Source: Bacteroidota bacterium (GTDB lineage Bacteria; Bacteroidota; Ignavibacteria; Kapaibacteriales; UBA961). Taken from it: a stretch of DNA of 64,000 bases. The notes under the pieces were generated by a model that was not told the origin of the DNA, searched no databases, and saw nothing but the letters and a program-made list of their open reading frames with translations. Location: NCBI GenBank assembly GCA_018266765.1, contig JAFDZU010000001.1, forward strand, positions 34,425 through 98,424, read 5' to 3'. A program made the position numbers and the translations under genes. Shown piece by piece: positions 54,968 to 64,000 of this stretch; positions within the stretch are counted from its first letter, which is position 1, and each line of letters opens with the position of its first letter.

Positions 54968-56104
54968 ATGCTCTATGACGCTTGTTTTATTCTTCTTCAA
55001 AGTATTGCCCATGATGCCCGAACGCTTAATATGGCGCGAACACTCGTTGGGCGAGGAAAATCTGTTCTCTTACTTGGCATCGGAACGAAAACCGAACAAA
55101 ACCTTCTTGAACGTGAAGGTCTTGACTTTATTCCGGTTCTAATGCCACCTATACATCAGAAATTGGCATTTCGCTGGATAGAATTCGTTCGCGCAATCTA
55201 TAAAATACGAACATCTATACAAGCGCGGACGTATTGGGCAGAAGATGTATTTTCATTGACGTCGGCTTTTTTCTTAGCGAAACGAAATAAAGGTAGTGTA
55301 ATTTATGATTCTCGTGAAATATTCTCGGCATTGGGTTCACTCTCTGAACGTCCATTCAAACAAAAAATCATCACAAAAATAGAACAGTATTATGCTCCTA
55401 AAGCAAAAGCAATATTCACTTCAGGTGATTTAGATTCAGATTATCTTGCTGAAATTTTACCGATTCCAAGACCGAATGTTGTTATGAATGTTCCACCATT
55501 TTATAGTGTCAATCGAACAATTTTACTTCGAGAAAAATTTTCAATTGACTCATCAAAAAAAATTATACTTTATCAAGGAATGATAGCTCATGGTCGCGGA
55601 ATTATAAAATGCGTTGAGGCAATGGAATTTCTGCCGGATTGTGTATTTTGTTTAGTTGGTGACGGAGATTTATCGGAACAAGTGAGGCGACATGCTGAAC
55701 AAATTGGCGTAAGTAGTCAAGTTCTTATTTGCGGGAAAGTTCCGTATGATGAGCTTCCACAATGGACAGCTTCCGCTGATGTAGGAATGTGTTTTATCGA
55801 GCCGATTTCACTGAGTTATAGTTTTGCACTTCCGAATAAATTATTTGAATACTGTATGGCTGGAATCCCTTCTGTAGTAAGTTATTTAGAAGCAATTAAA
55901 CGAGTTCTTCAAGAATTTCCGATTGGTATTCATTGCCAAAACGATGCAACTCCTCAAGAACTTGCCAATGCAATCCGCGAAACATTTTCGGATTCATTTC
56001 AAACTGAATTTAGTATTGCACAAGCAGAAGCAGTGAGAAAGTATTGCTGGGAAAATCAAGAAGAAACTGTGATGAGAATATTTAATGCGGCGGTGAAAGT
56101 ATAA
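54968..56104 (+). CDS. Glycosyltransferase family 4-like protein
   Basis: Cytosolic or membrane-associated GT-B glycosyltransferase of 378 residues. The N-terminal half has SIAHDARTLNMARTLVGRGKSV and VIYDSREIFSALG. The C-terminal half holds IILYQGMIAHGRGIIKCVEAMEFL and LVGDGDLSEQVRRHAEQIG. The sugar-nucleotide-binding block is LSYSFALPNKLFEYCMAGIPSVVS. This fits retaining GT4-type enzymes of surface polysaccharide synthesis. The N-terminus is a little short, and another ATG at 54949 is in a different frame. It diverges from lptB. Donor and acceptor are unknown. Confidence 0.85.
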   Translation: MLYDACFILLQSIAHDARTLNMARTLVGRGKSVLLLGIGTKTEQNLLEREGLDFIPVLMPPIHQKLAFRWIEFVRAIYKIRTSIQARTYWAEDVFSLTSAFFLAKRNKGSVIYDSREIFSALGSLSERPFKQKIITKIEQYYAPKAKAIFTSGDLDSDYLAEILPIPRPNVVMNVPPFYSVNRTILLREKFSIDSSKKIILYQGMIAHGRGIIKCVEAMEFLPDCVFCLVGDGDLSEQVRRHAEQIGVSSQVLICGKVPYDELPQWTASADVGMCFIEPISLSYSFALPNKLFEYCMAGIPSVVSYLEAIKRVLQEFPIGIHCQNDATPQELANAIRETFSDSFQTEFSIAQAEAVRKYCWENQEETVMRIFNAAVKV

Positions 56105-56136
56105 AAGTGCTTACTAGAGAATAGGAGAAAATAAAA

Positions 56137-56418
56137 ATGTACATCAAATTTATAGTATATCTTTTGACCTTATCGGTAGTATTTACACCCAGTTTTCTTT
56201 TTGCACAGAAAACTCGTAAATTAATTCAAACTTCAAGTGATATTATAGTTTATGGAATTTCTATCAGCTCATTAACACGTATCAGGTACTCTGAAAAAGA
56301 GCTAATTAGAGTTGCTACTTTGGAAAAAAACACGTTTATTATTCACGATAAGGATTACTGTGAAACACTAGCTACTTGTCTAAGCGAAAGCTCGATTTAC
56401 AAGAGAAACAAAAATTAA
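56137..56418 (+). CDS. N-terminal part of a small exported protein, cut by an in-frame stop
   Basis: Frame of 93 codons with GGAG upstream. It has a clear signal peptide (about 1-23, ending FLFAQ) and a mature part including DIIVYGISISSLTRIRYSEKE and DKDYCETLATCLSES. It ends at TAA 56416-56418. The same frame stays open after the TAA for another 68 codons and reads as a natural continuation (DVRIVLLLKK), so I take this to be the first part of one gene of about 163 codons. The family is unknown to me. If the stop is real, the product is a truncated exported protein. Confidence 0.6.
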   Translation: MYIKFIVYLLTLSVVFTPSFLFAQKTRKLIQTSSDIIVYGISISSLTRIRYSEKELIRVATLEKNTFIIHDKDYCETLATCLSESSIYKRNKN

Positions 56419-56625
56419 GATGTTAGAATTGTGTTACTTCTAAAGAAAACAAAAACAGCTAAATTAGATACCGTAAGTTTTGGTTTTAGTACTACTTATA
56501 ATGTTAATGGTGTTACGTATAATATGTCTGAACGATTGATAAATATACTTACAAAAAGATTGCCTTATGATTTTCTTGATGGTATAGATATTATAATAAA
56601 AGAATTACTAAAAAAAGAGGATTGA
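56419..56625 (+). pseudogene. C-terminal part of the same broken gene
   Basis: In-frame continuation after the TAA at 56416-56418. It reads DVRIVLLLKKTKTAKLDTVS, then GFSTTYNVNGVTYNMSERLINILTKRLPYDF, and ends at 56625. It has a beta strand followed by a helix, the look of a folded domain's end rather than of random sequence. A GTG at 56431 could restart translation, but no Shine-Dalgarno sequence precedes it. A single-base change of the TAA codon would restore the full gene. Confidence 0.55.
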
Positions 56626-56694
56626 ATTTAAGAAACGAAAAAAATGCATTTACTACTTAAATTTAAGTAGCATTTAGATAAGGAAATAACAAAC

Positions 56695-56952
56695 ATGAAA
56701 AACATCTTCAATACCCTTAGAAATCTTCGGATTCATTGGTTACGATTTGTTCTGAGTTCATGGTTACGATGCGTCGTTATCTTTATTTCGACTTCAATCC
56801 TTTTTAATTTACTTGGCGGATTGTTGTATGATGAAAATTGGTTAAGACTTGGCAGTTTTCTTTCATTAGCTGTTGGTGCTTTGGTTAGTGGAACTATGAC
56901 ATATGGATTATATAAAGAAGGGTATCGTAAATTTCCGTTGATTAAGAAATAG
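56695..56952 (+). CDS. Small membrane protein, 85 residues
   Basis: I recognise no family. Two hydrophobic segments are clear (about 26-44, VVIFISTSILFNLLGGLL, and about 53-72, LGSFLSLAVGALVSGTMTYG), with basic residues before the first (NLRIHWLRFVLSSWLR) and at the C-terminus, which would leave both ends in the cytoplasm. AAGGAA lies upstream of the ATG. A strong terminator follows at 57021. It lies 70 bases after the broken gene and may have been in one transcript with it. Confidence 0.6.
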   Translation: MKNIFNTLRNLRIHWLRFVLSSWLRCVVIFISTSILFNLLGGLLYDENWLRLGSFLSLAVGALVSGTMTYGLYKEGYRKFPLIKK

Positions 56953-57020
56953 GAAATCAGGGTATCAATTCTATAGTTTCTTCACTTTAGTACCTTCTAT
57001 AAACTTGTAGAATAACGCTT

Positions 57021-57047
57021 GGCGAACTGATACGGTTCGCCTTTTTT
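57021..57047 (+). terminator. Intrinsic terminator after the small membrane protein gene
   Basis: GGCGAAC (57021-57027) pairs perfectly with GTTCGCC (57035-57041), with a 7-base loop, and six Ts follow. A textbook rho-independent terminator. Confidence 0.9.
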
Positions 57048-57154
57048 ATGCTTAAAATGGGACTTTCTTCCTTTTAGATAGATAAGATTCCCTATTTTTG
57101 TGGTTAATACTTTGATTTTCCTTCCTTATTTTTAATATTATTTCATTAATAACA

Positions 57155-59290
57155 ATGCTCCAAGTAGTTCAATTTCAAAAAACAGGTTTTATGCTCGTCG
57201 AAGAACTTCCTGCGCCGTCGTGCCGAGCCGGAGGTGTTTTAGTCAGAACTGTCAATACACTCATAAGTGCAGGCACAGAGCGTACTTCTGTTGCTTCTGC
57301 TCAATCATCATTATTAGACCGTGCACGCTCCCAACCCGAAGCAGTCAAACAAGTCATCGAAAACGTTAAAAAAGATGGACTATTTGCCACGTATGAACGA
57401 GTAAAATCCAAACTTGAATCGTACAAAACACTTGGTTATAGTGCCTCCGGTGTTGTGATTGAATCTCGATGCGAAGAATTTTCTGTAGGTGACAGAGTAG
57501 CGTGTGCCGGAGCACAATTTGCAAATCATGCCGAAATAATTTCAGTTCCGAAGAATCTAACAACGAAAATTCCTGATTCAGTTTCATTTGCCGAAGCTGC
57601 TTATACAACTCTTGGTGCAATTGCACTTCAGGGAGTTCGCCAAGCAGACCTTCGACTCGGAGAAACTGTTGCAGTTATTGGACTTGGGCTTTTAGGACAA
57701 TTAACAGTTCAATTTCTAAAAGCGTCGGGTTGCCGAGTTGTAGGGCTTGATATTAACGAAAGTTTGTTTGAAATGGCGAAGCAGTATGGCTGTGATGCAA
57801 CCTTCCCAAGTAGTCGTGATTCTGCCGCAAGTATTCGTGCATTTACTCGCGGACTCGGTACAGATGCGGTCATTATTACTGCAAGTACAAGTTCGGATGA
57901 GCCAATGCTCCTTGCCTTGGATGTTGCTCGCAAAAAAAGTCCGATTGTAGTCGTCGGTGCAGTTCCGATGAATGTTCCCCGCTCCCCTTTTTATGAAAAA
58001 GAACTTGAGTTAAGAATATCATGTAGTTACGGCCCCGGTCGCTACGACCCATCGTATGAAGAAGGTGGAAATGATTACCCGGCAGGTTATGTACGTTGGA
58101 CAGAAAACAGAAATATGGGGGCATTTTTAGATTTGATTGCCGCAGGAAAAGTAGATGTTAAATCTATGACCACTCATAATTTTCCGGTAAAACAAGCAAC
58201 AGATGCCTATGATTTAATAACCGGAAAAAAACAAGAACCGTATTTAGGAATTTTACTTGAATATCCCGAACGAAAAGAAGCAGGAAATCGAACAGTTAAG
58301 GTTTCTTCACACAGCAAAAAATCGTCAATCGGGATTGGGTTTGTAGGACTTGGAAGTTTTGCTGAATCAATGCTGATGCCACCACTCAAAGCCGGAAAAG
58401 TAGATTTTATTGGAGTTTCTACCGGAACTCCGGTAAATGCAAAGTCTGCCGCACAAAAGTATGGTTTTCGAGTTTGTTCAACGGATTCTATGGAGATAAT
58501 TAATAATCCTGACGTTAATGCAATTTTTTGTGCTTCGCGGCATGACTCGCATGCTCGATATGTTCAAGCCGCAATTACAGCCGGAAAACCAATTTTTGTT
58601 GAAAAACCTCTTTGTGTAAACCGACAAGAACTTACTGAAATAGATAAAGCTGTAACCATGAACAACGGACGAGTGATGGTTGGGTTTAATCGCAGGTTTT
58701 CGGAGAGTTTCCGTGCTGTCAAGAAATTTTATAATGATCGAAGTGAACCAATGGCTATTACCTATCGTGTGAATGCAGGGTTTATCCCAAAAACAAGTTG
58801 GATTCAAGATTCGGCACAAGGCGGTCGAATTATTGGTGAGGGTTGTCACTTTATTGATACAATGGCTTATCTAACGGGTTCTGTTCCTGTGCGTGTGTAT
58901 GCGGAAGCATTATCAAGTCCGAACCGTGAAATAATGCATCATGATAATGTAATTATTACTATCAAGTTTGCTGATGGTTCAGTCGGTGTTTTGGAATATT
59001 TTGCTAATGGTGATCCTTCAGTTGCTAAAGAATTCTGTCAAGTATTTTGTGAAAATAAAGTTGCTGTGATGAATAATTTTAAAACAGCAGAATTAACATT
59101 AGGTAAAAAAACTAAAACATTGAAATTTAATGGCAGTAAAGGACAGAAAGTAGAAGTTTCAGCAACACTCGAAGCAATTAAATCTGGAAGCCAAATGCCG
59201 ATTAGCTATGAGCAAATTCGTGGTGTGACGCTCGCAACCTTTGCGGCAGAAGAGTCGCTTTCAACAGGATTGGCTGTGGTAATTGAATAA
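57155..59290 (+). CDS. Two-domain oxidoreductase: zinc-type alcohol dehydrogenase fused to Gfo/Idh/MocA
   Basis: Protein of 711 residues. Residues 1 to about 370 resemble a medium-chain alcohol dehydrogenase: SAGTERTSVASAQS, GYSASGVVIE, YTTLGAIALQGVRQADLRLG, and the NAD-binding VIGLGLLGQLTVQFLKASG. After a linker, residues from about 391 form a Gfo/Idh/MocA oxidoreductase: GFVGLGSFAESML for NAD binding and the catalytic EKP motif in GKPIFVEKPLCVN. Such fusions are known in polysaccharide gene clusters, but the reaction is not established. No glycan operon adjoins except the glycosyltransferase 1 kb upstream, beyond a terminator. Confidence 0.85.
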   Translation: MLQVVQFQKTGFMLVEELPAPSCRAGGVLVRTVNTLISAGTERTSVASAQSSLLDRARSQPEAVKQVIENVKKDGLFATYERVKSKLESYKTLGYSASGVVIESRCEEFSVGDRVACAGAQFANHAEIISVPKNLTTKIPDSVSFAEAAYTTLGAIALQGVRQADLRLGETVAVIGLGLLGQLTVQFLKASGCRVVGLDINESLFEMAKQYGCDATFPSSRDSAASIRAFTRGLGTDAVIITASTSSDEPMLLALDVARKKSPIVVVGAVPMNVPRSPFYEKELELRISCSYGPGRYDPSYEEGGNDYPAGYVRWTENRNMGAFLDLIAAGKVDVKSMTTHNFPVKQATDAYDLITGKKQEPYLGILLEYPERKEAGNRTVKVSSHSKKSSIGIGFVGLGSFAESMLMPPLKAGKVDFIGVSTGTPVNAKSAAQKYGFRVCSTDSMEIINNPDVNAIFCASRHDSHARYVQAAITAGKPIFVEKPLCVNRQELTEIDKAVTMNNGRVMVGFNRRFSESFRAVKKFYNDRSEPMAITYRVNAGFIPKTSWIQDSAQGGRIIGEGCHFIDTMAYLTGSVPVRVYAEALSSPNREIMHHDNVIITIKFADGSVGVLEYFANGDPSVAKEFCQVFCENKVAVMNNFKTAELTLGKKTKTLKFNGSKGQKVEVSATLEAIKSGSQMPISYEQIRGVTLATFAAEESLSTGLAVVIE

Positions 59291-59315
59291 GTTAAATTTT
59301 GATTATAAATAGTTT

Positions 59316-59660
59316 ATGTCTTCATTGATAACAACATCAAATGAATTACAAAATCTTGTAAATTTAGATTCACAAACTCATAAATTAAAAGATATTGCTC
59401 AGTTATTTTTAGATCCGATGAATGACTGGCCAACCATTAATTTGAAAAACATTCCTGATTTTATTAGGGAACTTAAAGAATTTTATGGGAATCCTCTGAC
59501 AGTTGATTCTATAACAAAAAGAAAATTTGATTCTAATAATGCTTGGCAATTAGAATCAGGTTCAATCATAATCAATGTAATAGAATTATCTACTCTATAT
59601 TTTAATATAAATAATTTTGATACAATTGTAGAAAATATTCTTAAATATTACAGTAAATAG
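59316..59660 (+). CDS. Hypothetical protein, 114 residues
   Basis: I recognise no family. It is an acidic, soluble protein without signal or membrane segments, rich in Asn, Ile and Leu. It begins [20 protein letters not shown] and contains [18 protein letters not shown], probably helical, and [20 protein letters not shown]. No clear ribosome site precedes the ATG. It lies 25 bases after the dehydrogenase fusion and 58 before the mutase gene, all on the same strand, so it may ride on either transcript. Confidence 0.5.
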   Translation: MSSLITTSNELQNLVNLDSQTHKLKDIAQLFLDPMNDWPTINLKNIPDFIRELKEFYGNPLTVDSITKRKFDSNNAWQLESGSIIINVIELSTLYFNINNFDTIVENILKYYSK

Positions 59661-59718
59661 ATTTGGTATAAGTCTAACAGAGAAATATAATATAGTTTCT
59701 CCCCAAGGAAATAACATC

Positions 59719-61848
59719 ATGACTACTCGCTCAGAATGGCTCACTCAAGCTAATAAAGAACTTAAGAATAAAACGGTTGACTCCCTTGATTGGAATTCTC
59801 CCGAAGGAATTACTGTTCATCCACTCTATTCAGCCGAAGATTTAGAGAAGATAAACTACGAAGAATCATTCCCCGGGTTGTTCCCTTTTGCTCGCGGCCC
59901 ATACGCTACGATGTACACCAATCGAGCATGGACTGTTCGACAATATGCAGGGTTTTCAACTGCCGAAGAATCAAACGCTTTCTATCGCCGTAATTTAGCC
60001 GCAGGTCAAAAAGGACTTTCTGTTGCATTTGATTTGGCTACTCATCGCGGGTATGATTCAGACCATCCAAGAGTTGTTGGTGATGTCGGCAAAGCCGGTG
60101 TTGCAATAGATACGGTCGAAGATATGAAAATCTTGTTTGACCAAATTCCGCTTGATAAAATGTCGGTTTCGATGACAATGAACGGAGCAGTAATTCCAAT
60201 TTTAGCAATGTTTATTGTTGCTGGCGAAGAACAGAATGTTCCACTTGAAAAACTTTCAGGAACTATTCAAAATGATATACTTAAAGAGTTTATGGTGCGG
60301 AATACGTACATATATCCACCTGCCCCTTCAATGCAAATAGTAGCTGATATTATTGAATTTACGAGCAAGTTTATGCCTAAATTCAATTCAATTAGTATTA
60401 GCGGTTATCACATCCACGAAGCAGGAGGAAATGCAGTTCAGGAACTTGCATTTACGATTGCAGACGGATTGGAATATGTTAAAGCCGCACTCGGAAAAGG
60501 TTTGGCGATTGATGATTTTGCTCCTCGCCTCTCATTTTTTTGGGGTATTGGGATGAATTTCTTTATGGAAATTGCCAAACTTCGTGCAGGAAGAATTCTT
60601 TGGGCTGAAACTATTCAAAAATTTAAACCTCAAAATCAAACTTCTCTCATGTTGAGAACGCATTGCCAAACTTCGGGATGGTCGCTTGCCGCACAAGACC
60701 CATATAACAATATTGTTAGAACAACAATCGAAGCACTCGCGGCAACACTTGGCGGAACGCAATCTCTCCATACAAATTCTTTTGATGAAGCACTCGGTCT
60801 GCCAACCGACTTTTCTGCTCGTATAGCACGGAATACTCAGTTAATTCTTGCTGAAGAAACTAACATCACTAAAGTTGCTGACCCGCTTGGCGGTTCGTAT
60901 TATATTGAATCCCTAACTCATTCGCTTGTGGAAGAAGCTCGCAAACTAATGGATGAAGTGGAATCAATTGGCGGAATGACCAAAGCAATTCATGCTCAAA
61001 TTCCAAAAATGAAAATCGAAGAATCAGCCGCACGCAGACAAGCAGCTATTGACCAAGTGCAAGAAGTTATTGTTGGAGTAAATAAATACAAACCTGAAAC
61101 TGAAGAAACTATTGATGTCCTCGATATTGATAATACAGCCGTTCGAGATTCTCAAATCGAAAGACTAACTAAAGTTCGTACAGAACGAAATAATGAAAAG
61201 CTCAACCAATCACTCAATCATCTTAAAGAAATAGCCAAGTCCGGAAAAGGTAATCTGTTAGAAGCGGCAATTGAAGCCGCTCGATTGCGTGGTTCTGTTG
61301 GTGAAATATCAGATGCTCTTGCAGAAGTATTCACGCGCTATGAAGCTCATCATTCCTCGATAAGCGGTGTTTATGCCTCGGCAAATGATAAGAACAAAGA
61401 TTTTACGGCAATTCAACATGAAGTAGAACAATTTGCCGTTCGAAATGGGAGAAGACCACGGATTTATATTGCGAAATTAGGACAAGACGGTCACGACCGA
61501 GGTGCACACGTTATCGCAACGGGATTTGCTGATATTGGTTTTGATGTAGACATAGGCCCATTGTTCCAGACTCCGCAAGAAGCCGCAAGACAGGCAATTG
61601 AAAGTGATGTTCATGTCATCGGTGTTTCGAGTCAAGCCGCCGGACATAAAACACTTATACCGCTTTTGATAGAAGAATTACATCGTCAAAATGCAACTGA
61701 TATAATTGTTATAGCCGGAGGTGTTATTCCTCCGAAAGACTACCAATTCCTTTTTGATAATGGAGTTTCCGCTGTTTTCGGACCAGGTACTAACATAGTA
61801 ACTGCCGCTCGGGAAGTTTTGGAATGTATCGAAAAAGTTGTTTCTTAA
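59719..61848 (+). CDS. Methylmalonyl-CoA mutase, large subunit
   Basis: Adenosylcobalamin enzyme interconverting succinyl-CoA and (R)-methylmalonyl-CoA, used in propionate metabolism. The 709-residue protein has the substrate barrel with [58 protein letters not shown] and [12 protein letters not shown]. The C-terminal cobalamin domain has the DxHxxG motif in [11 protein letters not shown], with cobalt-ligand His592, then [12 protein letters not shown]. This is the MutB/ScpA type; a MutA-type partner or the GTPase MeaB is not in the window. AAGGAAATAAC lies before the ATG. Confidence 0.96.
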   Translation: MTTRSEWLTQANKELKNKTVDSLDWNSPEGITVHPLYSAEDLEKINYEESFPGLFPFARGPYATMYTNRAWTVRQYAGFSTAEESNAFYRRNLAAGQKGLSVAFDLATHRGYDSDHPRVVGDVGKAGVAIDTVEDMKILFDQIPLDKMSVSMTMNGAVIPILAMFIVAGEEQNVPLEKLSGTIQNDILKEFMVRNTYIYPPAPSMQIVADIIEFTSKFMPKFNSISISGYHIHEAGGNAVQELAFTIADGLEYVKAALGKGLAIDDFAPRLSFFWGIGMNFFMEIAKLRAGRILWAETIQKFKPQNQTSLMLRTHCQTSGWSLAAQDPYNNIVRTTIEALAATLGGTQSLHTNSFDEALGLPTDFSARIARNTQLILAEETNITKVADPLGGSYYIESLTHSLVEEARKLMDEVESIGGMTKAIHAQIPKMKIEESAARRQAAIDQVQEVIVGVNKYKPETEETIDVLDIDNTAVRDSQIERLTKVRTERNNEKLNQSLNHLKEIAKSGKGNLLEAAIEAARLRGSVGEISDALAEVFTRYEAHHSSISGVYASANDKNKDFTAIQHEVEQFAVRNGRRPRIYIAKLGQDGHDRGAHVIATGFADIGFDVDIGPLFQTPQEAARQAIESDVHVIGVSSQAAGHKTLIPLLIEELHRQNATDIIVIAGGVIPPKDYQFLFDNGVSAVFGPGTNIVTAAREVLECIEKVVS

Positions 61849-61875
61849 TTAAACACATTAGAATTAGACACTTGA

Positions 61876-63249
61876 ATGAAAATAATTATAAATGTTAGTA
61901 AATCAATTCTACTATTTTGTAGTTTAGTTCTATTTACTAATTGCTCCACCGTACCTTCAATTGAATACTTACCGTTACTTCCAAACTTCAAACCAATTTC
62001 AACAATTCATATTCCATATCCGATTGTGTTAATTCACGGACTTGGACAAAAATCAACAGTATGGGATTCGTATGCAGTTAAATATTATGAAAAAGAACTC
62101 GGTTTACAATTTGGTGGTGTTCTCAAAAAAGTTAACGGTAAGTGTATATTAGATAATAGTATTACAAGTAAAGATGGAAATAGTTATGCTGATTTTTTTA
62201 CTGTTTCGTTTAATAATCCTGTAGATTCAGTCGAAGCATGGCGTTTGGAATTAGAGCAATACATAGGATTAGTTCTTAAACGCACAAATGCAGAGAAAGT
62301 AATTCTTATCGGTTACAGCATGGGTGGACTTGCAAGCCGAAGCTATTTAACTCATCACCTTACTGACCATAAAGTTCAACGTCTGATAACCATTGGAACA
62401 CCTCATCAAGGTTCAGCTTTTGCAAAAGCGTATAATTGGAAATCAGCTATAACATCGGCATTAAAAGCAAATCCAAATTTCGCTTCTAAGTTTCTTTTGG
62501 AGGAATCACTCGGAGTATTAAAAGCGGCAGAAACTGATGTGCCATTTGATGCACCTGCAGTACGAGATTTGCGCCGACCCGAAGATGGAGGAACCTATTT
62601 GAATAAACTTGGATACTCTCCTCATCCTCTTGATGTAGAATATGTTAGCGTAGTTGGTGATGTTCAATTACTGAAAGAGACAAAAGAGTTTAACAAAACT
62701 GCTGTGCAGGAATTATTACGTCGAATGCTTGGTGTTTTGGGATTTGGAACTGAATCACTTTTTGAAAGTGGTGACGGAGTCGTCAGCGTCCGAAGCCAAA
62801 CGATGAAAGAAATTCCATGGTTTGTCCAAGATAAAAGTCGCCAACGTATTTCACAAACAATTACCCTTCATTCAGTGCATGAGGAACATCTCAAGAACAG
62901 CACTGAGATTCAACGTATTTCACTCGAAGACCAACCGGAATATAAAGGTGCAGAATTTTATAGAACAAATGGAAACAGGCCGGTTCTTGTAGTAGAATTC
63001 TCTGATTATTTACCTCCAAATCATTGTACTATTGAACTTACAGCCCAAGATTTTACCGGAAAACAATTCAAATTCACCCCTTCAGAACTCGGACTTGTTC
63101 AGAAAAGTAATGGAGCAATTCTCGCTCAAGCAGTGTGTTACTTCCCTGCCGATATTGATTGGTATCACAATGTAGATTTTTCGATAACAGTCAAAAATTC
63201 TTTTGGCAATAAGTTTACTGCTGATAAACAGTGGACAGTGCGAAGATAA
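61876..63249 (+). CDS. Alpha/beta-hydrolase lipase-like lipoprotein
   Basis: Protein of 457 residues with a lipoprotein-like signal ending in FTNC (Cys23). The hydrolase domain has the oxyanion region PIVLIHGLGQKSTVWDSY, the nucleophile elbow GYSMGG with Ser148, and the lipase-like ITIGTPHQGSAFAK. A later SGDGVVSV supplies a candidate acidic residue, and LHSVHEEH a candidate histidine. The C-terminal 100 residues look like a beta-rich accessory domain. It resembles bacterial triacylglycerol lipases and PGAP1-like esterases. It starts 27 bases after the mutase gene on the same strand. Substrate unknown. Confidence 0.8.
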   Translation: MKIIINVSKSILLFCSLVLFTNCSTVPSIEYLPLLPNFKPISTIHIPYPIVLIHGLGQKSTVWDSYAVKYYEKELGLQFGGVLKKVNGKCILDNSITSKDGNSYADFFTVSFNNPVDSVEAWRLELEQYIGLVLKRTNAEKVILIGYSMGGLASRSYLTHHLTDHKVQRLITIGTPHQGSAFAKAYNWKSAITSALKANPNFASKFLLEESLGVLKAAETDVPFDAPAVRDLRRPEDGGTYLNKLGYSPHPLDVEYVSVVGDVQLLKETKEFNKTAVQELLRRMLGVLGFGTESLFESGDGVVSVRSQTMKEIPWFVQDKSRQRISQTITLHSVHEEHLKNSTEIQRISLEDQPEYKGAEFYRTNGNRPVLVVEFSDYLPPNHCTIELTAQDFTGKQFKFTPSELGLVQKSNGAILAQAVCYFPADIDWYHNVDFSITVKNSFGNKFTADKQWTVRR

Positions 63250-63305
63250 AAACTATTAAATATTCTTATATTTGTATATCTATTACTCACTTTAAATAAA
63301 AAACT

Positions 63306-64000
63306 ATGAGAACAATTCGCTCGCCTCGCGGAAATACCCTAACCTGTAAAAATTGGCAAATTGAAGCCGCTTACAGAATGATTCAAAACAACTTAGACCC
63401 CGATAACGCCGAAAAACCCGATCAATTAATTGTCTATGGTGGACTTGGCAAAGCAGCTCGAAATTGGGAATCCTTTGAGGCAATTTTAGATTCACTTCGT
63501 TCAATGAACGAAACAGAAACATTGCTTGTTCAGTCGGGCAAACCGGTTGGAATTGTACCCACACACGAAAACGCACCGCGAGTAATTATTGCAAATTCTA
63601 ATTTGGTCGGAAAATGGGCAACATGGGAGGAATTCAGAAGATTAGACGCGCTTGGACTCATGATGTACGGACAAATGACCGCAGGAAGTTGGATTTATAT
63701 TGGTACACAAGGAATTTTACAAGGAACGTATGAGACATTTGCCGAATGTGCCCGACAGCATTTCGGAGGTTCACTGAATGGACGTTTTGTTTTGACGGCA
63801 GGAATGGGTGGAATGGGCGGAGCACAACCGCTTGCCGCTACATTTTGCGGAGCCGCTTGTCTATGTATTGAGATAGATGAAACTCGAATTGACAAAAGAA
63901 TTCATGATGGATATTGTGATATTAAATCTGATAATCTGGATGAAGCATTACAAATAATTCTTCAACATCAAGAAACTAAGACTCCTATTTCCATTGGGTT
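63306..64000 (+). CDS. hutU: Urocanate hydratase, N-terminal part (continues past the window)
   Basis: The frame from ATG 63306 stays open to the end of the window (231 codons). It begins [20 protein letters not shown] and continues [33 protein letters not shown], and [39 protein letters not shown] and [16 protein letters not shown], the NAD-binding region, are hallmarks of urocanase, which hydrates urocanate in histidine breakdown. About 60 percent of the usual length (roughly 550 residues) lies beyond the edge. It follows the lipase gene by 56 bases. hutI is at 34782. Confidence 0.95.
   Translation, partial: MRTIRSPRGNTLTCKNWQIEAAYRMIQNNLDPDNAEKPDQLIVYGGLGKAARNWESFEAILDSLRSMNETETLLVQSGKPVGIVPTHENAPRVIIANSNLVGKWATWEEFRRLDALGLMMYGQMTAGSWIYIGTQGILQGTYETFAECARQHFGGSLNGRFVLTAGMGGMGGAQPLAATFCGAACLCIEIDETRIDKRIHDGYCDIKSDNLDEALQIILQHQETKTPISIG

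Noticed and set aside
54949..54978. Possible frameshift at the start of the glycosyltransferase gene, because an ATG at 54949 in another frame encodes a short peptide resembling a GT N-terminus
   Set aside because: The frame from 54968 already contains the expected N-terminal block, and the other frame stops after nine codons. Neither start has a clear ribosome site, so there is no need for a frameshift.
1..64000. tRNA or rRNA genes, prophage, insertion sequences
   Set aside because: I looked for T-loop signatures, rRNA-like conserved blocks, transposases, integrases and phage structural genes and saw none.

Overview
The window is AT-rich bacterial chromosome with densely packed genes on both strands. 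Several traits point to the Bacteroidota/Chlorobiota (FCB) group, perhaps an Ignavibacteria- or Kapabacteria-like lineage. These are large secreted proteins ending in type IX secretion (Por) sorting domains, OmpA proteins with thrombospondin type 3 repeats, an ECF sigma/anti-sigma/periplasmic-helical-protein operon, methylmalonyl-CoA mutase and ATP-dependent PEP carboxykinase. The placement is inference. I saw no rRNA, tRNA, CRISPR array, prophage or insertion sequence.

Layout. 1-9 kb is housekeeping: the start of a GH57 glycoside hydrolase, ftsY, pgsA, tgt, yajC, ribBA, greA, the sigma operon, pcm and miaA. 9-14 kb (minus strand) holds an OmpA protein and a three-gene redox/unknown cluster (polyferredoxin, FAD oxidoreductase, DUF547). 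14-24 kb holds a secreted M12-like metalloprotease, a PD-(D/E)XK-like orphan, a DinB-like protein, prfC, speA, a histidine kinase and a reductive-dehalogenase-like Fe-S protein. 24-31 kb holds a lone sugar ABC permease, rsmD, a Wzz/Wza polysaccharide export pair, pckA and a HAD phosphatase. 31-36 kb holds a 1011-residue T9SS protein and hutI. 36-38.6 kb is accessory: a repeat-rich gap and a type II restriction-modification pair. 38.6-41 kb is the selenouridine pair selD/selU. 41-50 kb holds an OmpA protein, moxR, mgtE, an Ig-like T9SS protein, a pgsA-pgpA fusion and deoC. 50-57 kb holds a DUF885 lipoprotein, a lytic transglycosylase, two ABC ATPases (one lptB), a glycosyltransferase and a small secreted-protein gene broken by an in-frame stop. 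57-64 kb holds a two-domain dehydrogenase fusion, methylmalonyl-CoA mutase, a lipase-like lipoprotein and the start of hutU.

How the genes fit together. Envelope biogenesis dominates (FtsY, YajC, LptB, Wzz/Wza, OmpA proteins, phosphatidylglycerol synthesis, T9SS cargo). tRNA modification recurs (Tgt, MiaA, SelU/SelD). Histidine degradation genes hutI and hutU lie about 27 kb apart. The points most worth a second look are the PgsA-PgpA fusion, a Tgt whose zinc site has lost two of three cysteines, the gene split by a TAA, the restriction-modification pair flanked by inverted copies of an intergenic motif, several unexplained intergenic repeat families, and the orphan redox genes.
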